From Mesotaenium endlicherianum (Eukaryota; Streptophyta; Zygnematophyceae; Zygnematales; Mesotaeniaceae), in contig WELA01002258.1 of the NCBI GenBank assembly GCA_009602735.1, positions 809,140 to 873,139 of the forward strand: a stretch of DNA of 64,000 bases, read 5' to 3'. Below, in pieces: positions 23,290-34,900 of this stretch. The position numbers were made by a program, and so were the translations under genes. The notes beneath the pieces were generated by a model. It worked only from the letters and a program-made list of their open reading frames with translations. It was not told where the DNA came from and did no database searches. Position 1 is the stretch's first letter, and every line of letters begins with the position of its first letter.

Positions 23290-23290
23290 T

Positions 23291-24008
23291 TGAAATGAAT
23301 CAACTTACCAAATAGGCGACTAACAAGTAATGAAGATCTTTTTATCAGCAAGTAATCTTTATGGTATTGTCTGTTTGTCGATTAAACAGCAAAAGACAAC
23401 ACACTAGCAGCGGACAATACTCGCGAGTCAAATGCGAATAAACTAGCATCAATAATACAATCAGCAAACTCATACATGAGCAAGGCTAGAATACAGTGCA
23501 TATCAATGGCTTCTCGCCTTGGATTCAGATATCTCTTTGTAAGCTGTACAAGAGAGTTGGCCTCGATTCTGAATGCCGAACTTGAGAGCAATACCTAGCA
23601 TATGTACATAGAATGAGTTTACTGTTCAACGGTCAGTGCGATGGCACCGCCTACTCGGGATTTAACCACGTTGGTAAGACCTCGGTTAACCAAATCCACC
23701 GCCATTTCCCATCATCCCGAATCGCCATCTATCCTAAGGATGTCATCCGGCCATTCATCTAGCATACAATAATTAGATGCATATTTAGGCTGTTCGCTGC
23801 TACCGAGTATGGAAGTCAGCTGGCTGTCAAAAATGTGTCAGCAAGCTCACCTAAGTTGACTTCAGCCTGCTGCTTTTGGCTGAGTCATTAAACTGATAAT
23901 TTCATAAAGTTCAGCAGACTGAATATTAAGTAAAGTTCAGCAGGCTGAAGTTATTTAACTATCATACTTCAATGAATACCATATCTACCACTATACTGAT
24001 TCATTACA
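23291..24008 (-). repeat. 5' LTR of element B
   Basis: 718 bp, TGAAATGAATC to GATTCATTACA, followed by the target copy TCAGA at 24009-24013. Confidence 0.92.
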
Positions 24009-24298
24009 TCAGACTTGTATCTCTCTACTCTACTCTCTAGCCTCTTTCTCAGCACCTGTTTTCTTCCTCTTCAGAATATGCCACCTGCTCCTCTAGGCAT
24101 GTTTGGGTTACTTTGCACTCTTGGTAACGTCATTTTATTGGGTTCATCATGATGCTTTTTGGCTCTAAGAATGGGTGCAAGTTCCACCTGGGACATAAAC
24201 TCTACAAGATCCATGATGAAAAAGAAGTTTTGTATGAATGTGTACAGAGCTATAGGCGGATTGGTAGGTAGGTAGTTGGTAAAATGTTGGTTCAACAA
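24009..24298 (-). pseudogene. Gene X, N-terminal piece
   Basis: Minus-strand frames to the right of element B. One holds MDLVEFMSQVELAPILRAKK; another, nearer to B, is a basic coiled coil (RGRKQVLRKRLESRVERYKS) that is in line with the coiled-coil stretch on the other side of B. It therefore looks like the start of the gene whose middle and end lie at 8532-9390 and 1731-2004. The true start codon is uncertain. Confidence 0.4.
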
Positions 24299-25817
24299 TT
24301 TTTTTAATATTTTTTGATTTTGTGATTTTGTAATTCTAAAAATGTTTATTGGTTTTAAGCAAAGAATAATTTTATGAGCATGTAGAGTTCACTCTGCCTA
24401 CACATCAAAAATGTGGCATACATTGAAATGCACATGTAGCACTTATGAGGGTGTGAAAACCAAAATTGTCAGTATTTTTACCCGTGATGTTCATTAAATT
24501 GAAGAAACTCTTCAAGTTTGAAAACACCTTCAAATTTCAAACTTGAAACTGTTGTGGAATCCTCTTACATACAAGAATAGTCATGCAAAGTACTAGCATA
24601 ATACAATGCCAGGTTGTTAACATATGCCACTGAACACATGCATGAAAAAACGTCACATTTCAAGAAGTCGGCGACTTATTACCTACTTTTGCATATGTAG
24701 CTCATGGGCCCTATCTTGGTGATTAGAATGGGCTGAAACGTGAACAGTAACAATATGGGGGGATGAAAAATTTAGTAGAACCATTTTCAGATCCGTACTC
24801 CAAGTAATTTTGCATTGTACGGATTGGCATGCTTCACATGTGCGAGAAACTCCACATTTCACATCTTGGAGGCTCACAGCCTCGTGTGGTTTGATGCAAA
24901 CTGAAATTTTTCTGATCCATGGTTACCCAATTGGGTCCTTAATGCCTCCTGAAAATTTGGGGGGAATCAAGAAAGTGGAGTACAAGTTATGGCCATCTGT
25001 ATGAAGTGAAAGAATAGTGCAACATGCAACATTTTTCCAAGTATCGCTTACTTCTGCAAATTTCAATTTGTGTGCATATCTTGAGTCTCACTCCATTTAA
25101 TGACCCAAAACTTTGCCAATATCTCTATGGGGGCATGACATATCCAAAAAACAGATTTTAGATCCGTACTACAAGCATACCGCATTTTACGGACAGCCAC
25201 TCTTCACATGCGTGAAAAGCGCCACATGGCAAACTTTGGAGGCGCATAACTTAAAGTTATTTTATGAACTTTCATCATTTTGAAATTTCATGGCTGCCTA
25301 TGAGGGTCCTTAGTAACCTCTCAAAAATTGGACTACATTAAGAACTTTTTGAACATTTAATGATTATTTGTATGAAGCAGCAAGAATGAGAGAAAGTGAC
25401 AATTTCCACTTTTGTCGACATATTCTTCAATTTCACTAAAAAAGCTATAACTTATGGAGAACATGTCAGCTGTGTCTGAAACTTTAGGGGAGTTTATTCA
25501 TGGGGGTTATCTACTATTGTTCCAAAATTCAGAACATTCCAACAAAACCGCCGCAAATGGCGCTAAAAAGTACCTAAGCGCCCAAAAAATGGGCATTGGG
25601 TTGCATGTGAGTGCCACTTCACTTTAACGAGCAACGCGTAATATTTGGGTCCCACAAGTCCGCGCGTTGTGCGTCTTGAAGTCCAAAACGTCCAAGCGTG
25701 CCACTATCAATCAAAAAAATTAAAATGTGCCCGTTTGTGCTCTTCACGTGAATCGATCATTTTGCTTAGTTTAAGGAACTCAATATGGAAAAACGCGAAC
25801 GGCGTAACCCCTCATTA
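24299..25817. repeat. AT-rich region with diverged tandem repeat units
   Basis: No gene recognised. Two related stretches, near 24780-24990 and 25150-25340, share in order AGATCCGTACT, CAAG, a TACGGA box, CTTCACATG, GAAA, CCACAT, TTGGAGGC and GGTCCTTA. They are spaced about 370 bp apart and each includes the near-palindrome TCCGTAC ... GTACGGA or its variant. This could be the terminal or subterminal region of the DNA element carrying X, or an unrelated satellite. Confidence 0.4.
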
Positions 25818-28455
25818 TGACCAAGCCTATTGATGTCCAGTTAGTTTATGGCATTGCACTTCCAACTGAAACGCTTACATTTGGGGTACTCAACACTGGC
25901 TTTAATGATCTCGTGTTAGGAAGGTCGTGGCTGAATAGACATAAAGCTAAAGTGTGTTGGAGCAGAGGTACAATTCAAGTGAGAGAATTCAGCGATGGGC
26001 AGTCTAATTTGGCACCCATCAGTGCCGCTCCTCTTGTCTTGTATGAATGAAAAATGAAGGAAAAAGCAAGGCTTCCAAGGGGATGCAAGTTGCTGAATGC
26101 AATGGAGTTCGTCCAAAGCTGGAACCAGAAGGAGGATAGAATGTTCTGCCTACTCTCAAAGAGGTACCTCCTCAACGTTCAGAAGTGGTTGAGAAAAAGG
26201 CAAGCCCTCCGGAGCATCCCACTACTGCAAAAATTGTTGCTAAATATAGTGATGTTTTTAACATACCCACAAGATTGCCACCTAAGAGGGAGGTAGATTA
26301 TTAGATTTATTTGGTATGGGAGTCCCCCTTCCTAGCAACATATGTATGGTTTGTCCTATGTGGAGAGTGAGGAGCTAAGAATACAAATGGAAGAACTTGA
26401 GGAGTATGGGTACATATCTTCAAGTAAGTCCCCTTACGGCGCACCCATCTTGTTTGTTAAAAGAGAGATGGCAATATGCGAATGTGTGTGGACTACAGAG
26501 CTTTAAATAGAGTCACAAAAAAGAACAAGTATGCTTTACTTAGAATCGTTGATCTGCTGGATACATTGTCTGAAGCTAAAATGTTTACCAAAATTGACCT
26601 AAAGAGTGGGTCTCATCAAATCAAAAGTGATGAGGGAGATAAATACAGAAATGCTTCCCGCACAAGGTATGGGCATTATGAATTTAATGTGATGCCTTTT
26701 GGTCTGACTTATGCCCCTGCTACCTCTATAGGTGCTATGACATCTTCAAACATTATCTGGATAAGTTTGTGCATGAATGACATTCTCATTTTATCAAACA
26801 TGAATTTGTGCATGCTGAGCACCTTCGGATAATAATGGAGACTCTTAGAAAAAATCAACTATATGCTAAAATGAGCAAGTGTGATGTCTTAAAAGAGAGT
26901 ATTGAATTCTTGGGTCATGTTGTCAGTAAGGCAGGCATCAGTGTGGACCCCAAGAAAGTCAAGACCATAAGGGAGTGGCCAGTACCTCAATCTGTCTCAA
27001 AAGTTAGATCATTTCTTGGATTGGCTAACTACTACAGGAGATTCATTGAGAATTACACCCCGAAGGCCAGTAAACTGACAGACCTTACCGAAAAGGACAT
27101 AGGATATGTGTAGGGACAACAGCAGAAAGCTGTCTTCCAGACCCTTAAAGATGCTCTGTGCTTTGCCCCAGTTCTCCAGTATGTGACCACAGTAAGCCCG
27201 TGCAAGTGGTTATTGATGCTTCTGACGTTGCTATGGGTGCTATTTTGTTGAAGCCTGCTGACAAAACCACTAAGGATGATAAGGTAAAGCAAGACCGGCA
27301 TCCTGTCTTGTATGAGTCGATGAAGTTCAATCCAGCTAAGATTAATTATTATGTCCTTGATAAGAAGTTGTTAGCTATCATACATGTTCTCAAACAGTGG
27401 AGAGCATACTTATACGGAAAAGCTATTAAGGTGATTACAAATTATCAAGCTCTGACTCACTTTCAGATAAAGTCCACGCTGTCGAGGAGGAAAATCGCTG
27501 GAGCCAGATGTTGGAGCAATTCAAGGTCCACATCGACTACAAACCAGGAAAGTTGAATTTTGGTGATCCCTCTCTAGAAGACCTGACTTGCAAGAAAAGA
27601 ACTTTGATGAGCATGCTGCTGATAGGGCACTTTGTGTACTCAATTTCCTAAAGGTTGAAAAGTCCTTCCTTGAACAACTTAGGAAAGCCTACCTTTTTGA
27701 CCCGGCATTTGAGCCAAGCCCAACTGATGGTGTGTGTCCTGCTACTACACTCGGTTATAGGCTAACGAGAGGGGTCTGGGTAACTCAAACTACTTCAGGG
27801 CGGCTGAAGTTGGTCATTCCCAGTGACTTGGAACTAAGGTCTTTATTACTCACTAAGGCCCATGACAGTGTACTGGGTGGACATTTAAGGCAGGCCAAAA
27901 CTGTTGGCAAACTGGCAAAACACTACGACTGGGAAAGGGTTACCTTGAGAGGTCTTAAAATATGTTGTCTCGTGATCAGTGTCAGAAGAATAAATCGAGA
28001 CATACACCATCCGAGGAAATATTACAACCTCTACCTATCCTTGCTGGAAGGTGGGAAACCATATCAGTAGACTAGGTAGTAGCACTCCTGACAAGTGTCA
28101 ATGGGCATGGACTCTATTCTGGTAGTACTGGATAAATTGACAAAAGTAATCAATTTCATCTACACCACTGTTTAAGTGACTGCTCTCGGTATTGCGAGAC
28201 AATTCTACAATAATGTAGTGTGCCAACATGGGCTACCCTCCAATGTAATCGCAGACAGAGACTCAAAATTTACGAAGAGCTCTGATGGGGTGGATGGGAG
28301 TCAAACAGCTACTTAGCACAGCAAACCACCCTTTGACTGATGGGCAAACTGAAAGAACTTACCGTGTTCTACAGGAGGTGCTAAGAGCCTATATTAGTAA
28401 ATGACAAGATAACTCGGATGACTTGTTGCCCCAGATTCAATTCTGGTCAATTAGC
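25818..28455 (+). mobile_element. Element C: plus-strand Ty3/gypsy fragment of the A/B family
   Basis: Pol remains on the plus strand: the end of protease (TLTFGVLNTGFNDLVLGRSW at about 25870-25930), RT about 26470-26800 ([20 protein letters not shown]), the RT-RNase H junction about 26808-27113, RNase H about 27190-27500 and integrase about 27588-28450. Sequence follows elements A and B closely but in the opposite orientation. No LTR is seen at either end: the match to A starts at the protease and ends inside integrase. It is heavily broken, with many breaks. Confidence 0.85.
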
Positions 28456-29830
28456 CAAACAACCAAGTTGCTATTGCCAAAAGCGTCGTAAAGTAATTTG
28501 ACCACTTCGCAATGTTACAACAGAATTATCCATGAAGTTACTTTGAATAATTATGAGATAATAACCTAATCAATCACAAATTGATTAGTTTACGATTGAT
28601 TGTCATTCTTTCGGATAATGCACAGTCACAGATTTTGGATTAAGGACGAGTCGTTAACTTGAACGAAGTCATATAACTCAAACGACATTATTATGCAAAG
28701 TTACTGTGCATCCATCGCAGATTCGAACTCAAAACCCTTTCCCGCTCTCAAGGAATTAGCAAAGATAACGAGTTCCACATATTTTCTTTCCGCTATTATC
28801 AAATATTCCTTGAATACCAACAAAAAGATTCTCAGAACTTAGAACGTTTTGCAGAAACGTTGCATAGAGCTCCTTGCTGATTTTATTTGCAAACTCTCTA
28901 CAACTTACAATCAGAATTCCTGTCAAGGAACTCTTGAATTATTTGCGCCTTCTCCTTCTCCCTCCTTTTTCTTTCCCTTCGGTTGTTGCTCCTTAGCTCC
29001 CTTCTGGAAAATGTGCGAAGCGAAATGAGGCAGGTCTGTGCATGGCTTATGCCTATCTCAGGCACCACGCAAGCACGTTCCTTTCGAAACTGTCGTAATC
29101 ACAATTGCACGCATGCATGTTCGACCTCGTGGGTGTTGTTGCATGTCTAAAATTGTGTCGCGTCACTCACTTTGCATGCAGACCTCGGGACGGTCGCGCG
29201 TGCTCGTTCAACCTTTTGGTTGGCATGCACGCCCTTGTGGCTGGGAACCTATGTTCCCTATCGAGTCACATCTGCCATGGGAGCTCCACCGAGAGGTCGC
29301 TGCCAAGCTATGTTTCTTACTTGGCGTGGGCTTGACTCAGCCGTCGCTAAACAAGTTGTGTTGTCAGCTTTGTCTGACTTGGCAATTGCTAAGCTAGCTG
29401 TTGGGACAGCTTCCTTAACCTTGCAGCTGCTGACAGGGACAGTTTGCAGGTCCTGGTGGGGTCGGCTTTACAGCTGACCTGGCTGTCAAACTCTACCCAT
29501 CGTTGAGGGTTGGTTTTGACTCGTCACGGTCACAATTTTGTGTGACTTGACCCTTGACTTTCAACGCCAGCCGGTGTTGACTTTTCCGTATCTGAGCGGC
29601 CGTAATTTGCGTCTCACATGCAATGCTGTCGAACTGGCAGCAATCGCAACATTTGTCCTAGCAGTGCAACATTTTAACATGAGGCTCAGGCATCAAAGTT
29701 CTACTGTACAAGTTCATTTCTCTTTTTAAACTAAGACCTCTCTCAGTGACTTTCCATCGCTTTTGTCCTCCGGATTGATAGTGAAATGCATACGTTATCA
29801 TTAGATATATTGAATTGATTATTTGTAATA
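28456..29830 (-). repeat. LTR-like block related to the LTR of element F
   Basis: No gene. Spaced blocks match the region 61,850-62,640, in the same order and orientation: a pyrimidine-rich TTCTCCTTCTCCCTCC, AGGCACCAC, a segment near GCATGCAGACCTCG, and TTGACTTTTCCGTATCTGAGCGG compared with TTGACTTTTTGTACCTGGGTGG. It is probably a solo or partial LTR of an F relative. The ends are uncertain and I found no target duplication. Confidence 0.5.
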
Positions 29831-29923
29831 ATTAGTCAATGACCTTTTACATGGCTGCTTCAATGACACCTTATCGGATTGTTACCTTAAACATAAGCAC
29901 ACTCACATGCGGGAATACACAAA

Positions 29924-29982
29924 AACACACACACACACACACACATACATACACACACACACACATAGAGAGAGAGAGAGAT
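29924..29982. repeat. (CA)n/(GA)n microsatellite
   Basis: CA repeats with two CAT interruptions, passing into a GA run. The surrounding 29,830-30,670 holds no recognisable gene; it has some CG- and ACG-rich stretches. Confidence 0.9.
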
Positions 29983-30669
29983 ATTTCTTCCAAATATGGC
30001 GCATATAACGATGTGAAATGTATGATCGTGAAAATATCACGTCATAATCAATGGAAGACATCTTTTGACGCTCACTTCAGCTCGCATCAATCGCACGCCT
30101 TCACACACGTGTATGCATATAAACGTTCGCACGCATATATACTAGCCCGCACGCAGGCCCGTACGCATCTTCACATGCTCGACTTATTCGCCTAGGCACG
30201 GACCCCAGTGCTCCTTTCACGCATCTGTGGATGGTGGCTCGCAGGCACGTGTCTGTCGTTTGTGTGAAGGCCTGGGGGACCAAAAGATTCACACGCTCGA
30301 AGAACCAACAAAAGATACAGATCGGATGAGCACGATCGCGAGGATCTAATTTGTTCTGGCCAACGACGCCCGATAAACGATTTTGATTTGCGTGGGAAAA
30401 GTCGCCAAACGCTGGCCAGATTTGGAAGCACGTGTATCCATTAGAGAAGGAATCTTCCGTATCTGGTACAATTGACCAGGTACGATTTGCCACGGTCAAA
30501 ACTGTCCGGATCAGCGTGGACTAGGAGCCGTGTAGCGAGCGTGACTGCGCGGACCACTGCGGACGGATGGCCTGGGAGTGCTGGGGGCGAGGAAGACTGT
30601 CCGTCTTGTTTACGGCTCCAGGGCAGTGTCCAAATCGTCGGGGGCCAGGTACCAATTTTGTGTGTCAGG

Positions 30670-31027
30670 TCGACACTTGAGGTCTCAGCCTGCCGTGCTC
30701 GGTCATACTCCATTGTTATTTATTCGTGCACTGCTCAAAGTCAAGATCATTCTCGCTCACACTCGCCTACTGTGTACATGGTGCGGGAAGAAAGTTGGCC
30801 ACAAGATAGCATTGGTGGACCGTGACTGTGGAGGAGAGACCATGCGGCGCCATGAGGCAATTAAGCAGAATTAAGCAGCAATCAAGTACTAGGCGCCGCA
30901 TTGCGCTTGACCCGGTGATCATTACGATGCTTCGACAAAAAAATCACGATTATGAATATTATCGACGAGGACTATGTCACTGGGACCAATTGTCAGTTGA
31001 GAGAACAACAATGCATGCGAGCTTTTG
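30670..31027 (+). repeat. G left inverted repeat, outer part
   Basis: Matches the reverse complement of about 50,310-50,670. It is cut at 31,027 by the insertion of E. The similarity fades outwards near 30,670. Confidence 0.75.
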
Positions 31028-31260
31028 AAATGTAGATTCAATTTGCAATTAAATCTAAGTTTGATAATCTCAAAAGAACAGATTGAGAAATAGGCGGGCT
31101 TATACAAGCCCGCCTGCATTCAGAACTTGCCCTTATTTGCAAATTCTTCAATAGAGACTCGAGAGCTCCAGAGCTTTTGCTCTTTCTCACCTATATAAGC
31201 TATGCACTCTACTTCACTCTCCACGCATGTGCTAAGTGAAGCTAAGAGTGCATACATAAC
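31028..31260 (+). repeat. E terminal repeat A1, with hairpin and TATA box
   Basis: 233 bp, about 90 percent like A2 (41304-41535). It contains a perfect 10-bp stem with a 4-nt loop (AGGCGGGCTT ... AAGCCCGCCT, 31092-31115) and, downstream, CCTATATAAGC (about 31190-31200), a good TATA box. It is probably the promoter of the element. Confidence 0.85.
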
Positions 31261-31354
31261 AGTGAGTCAACGATGTTTTAGCAGCATACTATCGCAAAAT
31301 CTATCAGAGTAGTTTTCAATAAATAGTTTTCTACCCAGTAACCAGTACATTGCC

Positions 31355-31632
31355 TTACCTATTCAAGATTTGGCAGCCCTTCTAGCTCTGTTGGAGAGAG
31401 GCAAGTCTCCTATTGACCCTATCCTTGAGAAGAATACTCAGTCTCTTTCTTCGGATGCGATGGCAGAAGTTATCAATCAGGTGAAGGAGGCTGTGGTCCG
31501 AGATTTGAAGCGTAAAGCTCCTGCTTCTTCATCTTCCCAGCCATCAGAGTAACAACCAGTGAGCCAGCTTGAGCAACTACAACAATTCATGGTGGCGTTA
31601 TTCGAGAAGGAGGCCAAAGAGAATGCCAGAGA
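31355..31632 (+). CDS. Element E gag-like ORF, first part
   Basis: Frame with LAALLALLERGKSPIDPILE and VINQVKEAVVRDLKRKAPAS, then a Gln-rich stretch. It is interrupted at 31,637 by the copia element D and has a continuation right of 36,840. DIRS elements carry a gag-like ORF in this position. Confidence 0.55.
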
Positions 31633-31637
31633 AGATG

Positions 31638-31998
31638 TATAGAAAATAAGCAGTTCTAGCTCTAATTGCTTAGCATGTGCGTTCACATGTGTGGAGGTTG
31701 ACTGAAGTGTGTGGTCGGACGAGTCCAGCTAATGTTGGTTGAGAGTGTCGATGTGTAGAGCTTCTCATGACTAGGACTATCTATTAGTTTGAGGTAGGTT
31801 AGCAGCCGCAAATGTGAAAGTAGAAGGGCAGAGAAACTTGTAAGGGATACACTTGAGTAAGAAAGAGTTGAGCCCCCGAGAAAGAGAGTGCTCCTCTTGG
31901 TGTTGTGTGCATGCTTATATGTGTTGTGTATGAGCTGCAAGTGAAGTATTTGTCTTGCTATAGAACGAGTAAGCAATGACAGATGAAGATTTTCAACA
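31638..31998 (+). repeat. 5' LTR of element D
   Basis: 361 bp, ending GATTTTCAACA directly before the primer-binding site. Near-identical to 36474-36834. Confidence 0.95.
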
Positions 31999-34900
31999 TG
32001 GTATCGGAGCAAGTTCTAGCTCTCGGCTCTCGCACTTCAATAGGAAGGGTACTGAGTATCTTGTGTGGTCGCGAAGAGTGTGTGCACAATTAGCCAAACA
32101 TGATCTCAAGGAGATAGTGCTTGGAAATGAAAAGATCCCAGATCCACTCCAGGTGCCCGCTGCAAATGCTGATGCAGGAACCAGAGAAGCGTATGTAGGG
32201 AATGGAGCAGCTAGAGTTGCATGGCGAAAGAGGGAGGCACATGCATTTGATCTGCTTACAAAGAGCTTGGGTCAGGAGACCTACATGAGAGTGCTGAATT
32301 TAGAGACCAGCACTGCGATGTGGGAGTCGTTGAAGAACCTGCACCAGCAGTATAGTGTTGCTAACAGAGGCACCTTTAAGAAGAAGTTTGCTCTGTTGAA
32401 GCAAGAAGAGGGAGAGAGCGTGCAATCTTACTTCTCCCGCATCAGAGAAGTGTGTGAGGAATTAAAAGCCTTGGATGCCGAGGTGAATCAAGAAGATCAG
32501 GTGATTCAAGCTTTGAACGGATTGGATTCAAAGTTTGAGACCTTCAGAGACTCCCTGTCAGTGCTGACAACTGCTGAACTCACCATGGAGAACATTGAAT
32601 CCAAGTTGCTCATTAAGGAGGTTCAGATGGAGACCAAAGAAAAGGCAAGCTCATCCACTGAACAAGCTCTACTCATGTTTGAAGACAAGAAGTTTCGTCT
32701 GGTGGGCAATCAACTAGTGGAGCAGATGGAAGAGCTTAGCGTGGCGAGTTCCAGTCGGCAAGGAGAAGGATGGGGAGAAAGGAGGTCAAGATCTCATAGA
32801 GGAGGCTATCAAGGCAGAGGAGGTGGAAGCAAGAAAGGGAGATGCTTCATTTGTGGGAAGACAAGACATTCTGCACCAAGCTGCGAGGATGCAGTGTGCT
32901 TCACGTACAACAAGAAGGGACATCTGGCCAGGGATTGCAGCCAGAAGAGAGAAGGTACTTCCCTTCACAATGCTGAAGAAAATGCCAATGCTGTTACTAT
33001 AGAGGAGTCACTGGTGTGCAGCGAGCAGGATGAGGATGCCTGGTTTGTTGACTCAGGAGCTTCAAGACATGCCACTCCTAGGAGAGAGATCATGCTCGAC
33101 TACAAGTCCTGCAGTCCAGTGCCAGTCAGAGTTGGTGATGGCATGCTGCTACAAGGGATTGGAACTGGAAAGGTGGTAGTCATGACACAGCTAGGCAAGA
33201 GGAGGCACAAGTTTACGATGCAGGATGTGCTTCACTGTCCGGGACTAGTGAAGAATCTGTTTTCAGTGCCAAAGACCACAGCTCTTGGAAACACAGTGGT
33301 GTTTGAAGGAAGTGATTGTCGAGTCATGGACTCGGACGGTGATGTGGTAATGAAGGCTGTGAAGTCAAGTGTTCAAGGCAGCTTGTTCAAAATCCAGTGC
33401 CAAACTGAGATTGCTCTATCTGTAATGGACCAGGTTCTTCAGGTTGAGTTTGCACTTGGTGCACAGGGAGGTGACAAGCTGGAGAGTGACATCAACCTGT
33501 GGCACCAGAGGCTGGGACATGTGAGTGAGCAGAGATTCAAGCAAATAGCACAAGACAAGGAGAGAGGGCTGCCAGACTTTACAGGGCAGAGTTTAGAATT
33601 CTGCAGGGGATGTCAGATGGGGAAGCAGGCCAGGAAGGCATTCCCAAAGGGAGAAGCTTCAAGGGCTAGTGAGCTGCTGGAGTTGGTGCACTTAGATGTG
33701 TGGGGACCTGCTAGTGTAACAGCTAGATCGTCAAGAAACTTGTATTACATCACCTTCACAGATGACTACTCCAGGAAGACTGAGGTGTATTTCATGAGAA
33801 CCAAGGATCAAAAGTTCTTGAAGTACAAGGCATCCGTGGAGAAGCAGTCGGGAAAGAAGATCAAGACCCTGAGGACTGATAATGGGTCTGAGTATGTCAA
33901 CGGCTACTTTGACAAGTTTCTGAGGGACGAAGGCATCAAGCATGAGCTGACTATCACTTACTCTCCTCAGCAGAATGGAGTTGCTGAGAGGAAGAACAGG
34001 ACTCTTGTGGAGGCTGCAAGAGCGATGATCTTTGCGTCTGGTCAGAACGTGAGCTTCTGGGCAGAAGCTGTAAGCACTGCAGCTTATGTGAGTAACAGGC
34101 TGTTATCGACTGCTATTGGTGGAAGGATTCCTGAGGAGGTTTGGAGTGGGAAGAAACTCTCTGTGCAAGAGTTGAGAGTCTTCGGGACAGAGGTGTGGTC
34201 CCATATTCCCTTGGACAAGAGGCACAAGCTGCAACCCAAGTCTGAGAGGTGTGTACTCGTGGGCTATGACACCAACAGCAAAGGGTACAGGGTGGTGAAA
34301 GTGAGAACAGGAGAAGTGATCGTGAGCAGAGATGTGATCTTCAACGAGAAGGTGCTGGACCTTGGGAACTCTAGACTCTATGAAGAGTTTGTACCAGAGG
34401 GAGAAGAGCAGAGCAGAGTTGAGACTCGGCTTCAAGCTGCTGCAAGAGCTGCCCCTGCTGCTGGAGCTCAGGCACTACCAGAGATGCCGCAACCAGGCAT
34501 TGAAGCTCAGGAGGAGCCTGAATCAAGGAGTGATGAGCAAGAGGGAGCAGCCTCCGATTCTGAGGACGAGGTCGAGTTCATTGGGGAGAGAACAGGACCT
34601 AGACTCTCAGAGGGAGCAGCACAGGAGAGGAAGAGAACAAGTCCACGACCTCAGGGAGCGGCCGTACCAGAGGAGAGAAGATCAAGGAAACTGGCAGGCA
34701 GGGAGCCAGAAGCAACAGAGGGAGCTGAGAGGAGCTCCAGATCACCTGCAGGAGGGAAGCGTCCACTAGTGAAGAGAGCCATGGCTCATCTAGACACTCA
34801 AGAAGAGAGAGTGTGCCACCTGCTAGATTTGGCTTTGATGAGTATGTAAGTGTGGCTGAGTTGATGGTTGAGGAGGATGCTGTAGAGAGTGAGGTGGTTT

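Larger units (their letters stand above)
9391..24008 (-). mobile_element. Element B: Ty3/gypsy retrotransposon of the A family, split by element R
   Basis: Minus-strand element with LTRs at 9391-10106 and 23291-24008 and a 5-bp target duplication TCAGA (9386-9390 and 24009-24013). Without the nested R it would be about 7.9 kb. Parts in transcription order are LTR, primer-binding site, leader (holding R), gag, protease, RT, RNase H, the start of integrase, the extra 3' ORF and LTR. The two LTRs differ by roughly 10-12 percent by eye, so it is old. It is broken, with many breaks. It interrupts gene X. Confidence 0.88.

Noticed and set aside
29038-29477. Overlapping plus-strand frames of about 100 codons
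   Set aside because: They lie in the LTR-like block, carry no domain and are not shared as frames with the related region near 62,000.
31999-32010. Possible tRNA genes at the TGGTATCGGAGC sites
   Set aside because: Only the 12 bases complementary to a tRNA 3' end are present; no cloverleaf surrounds them. They are primer-binding sites.
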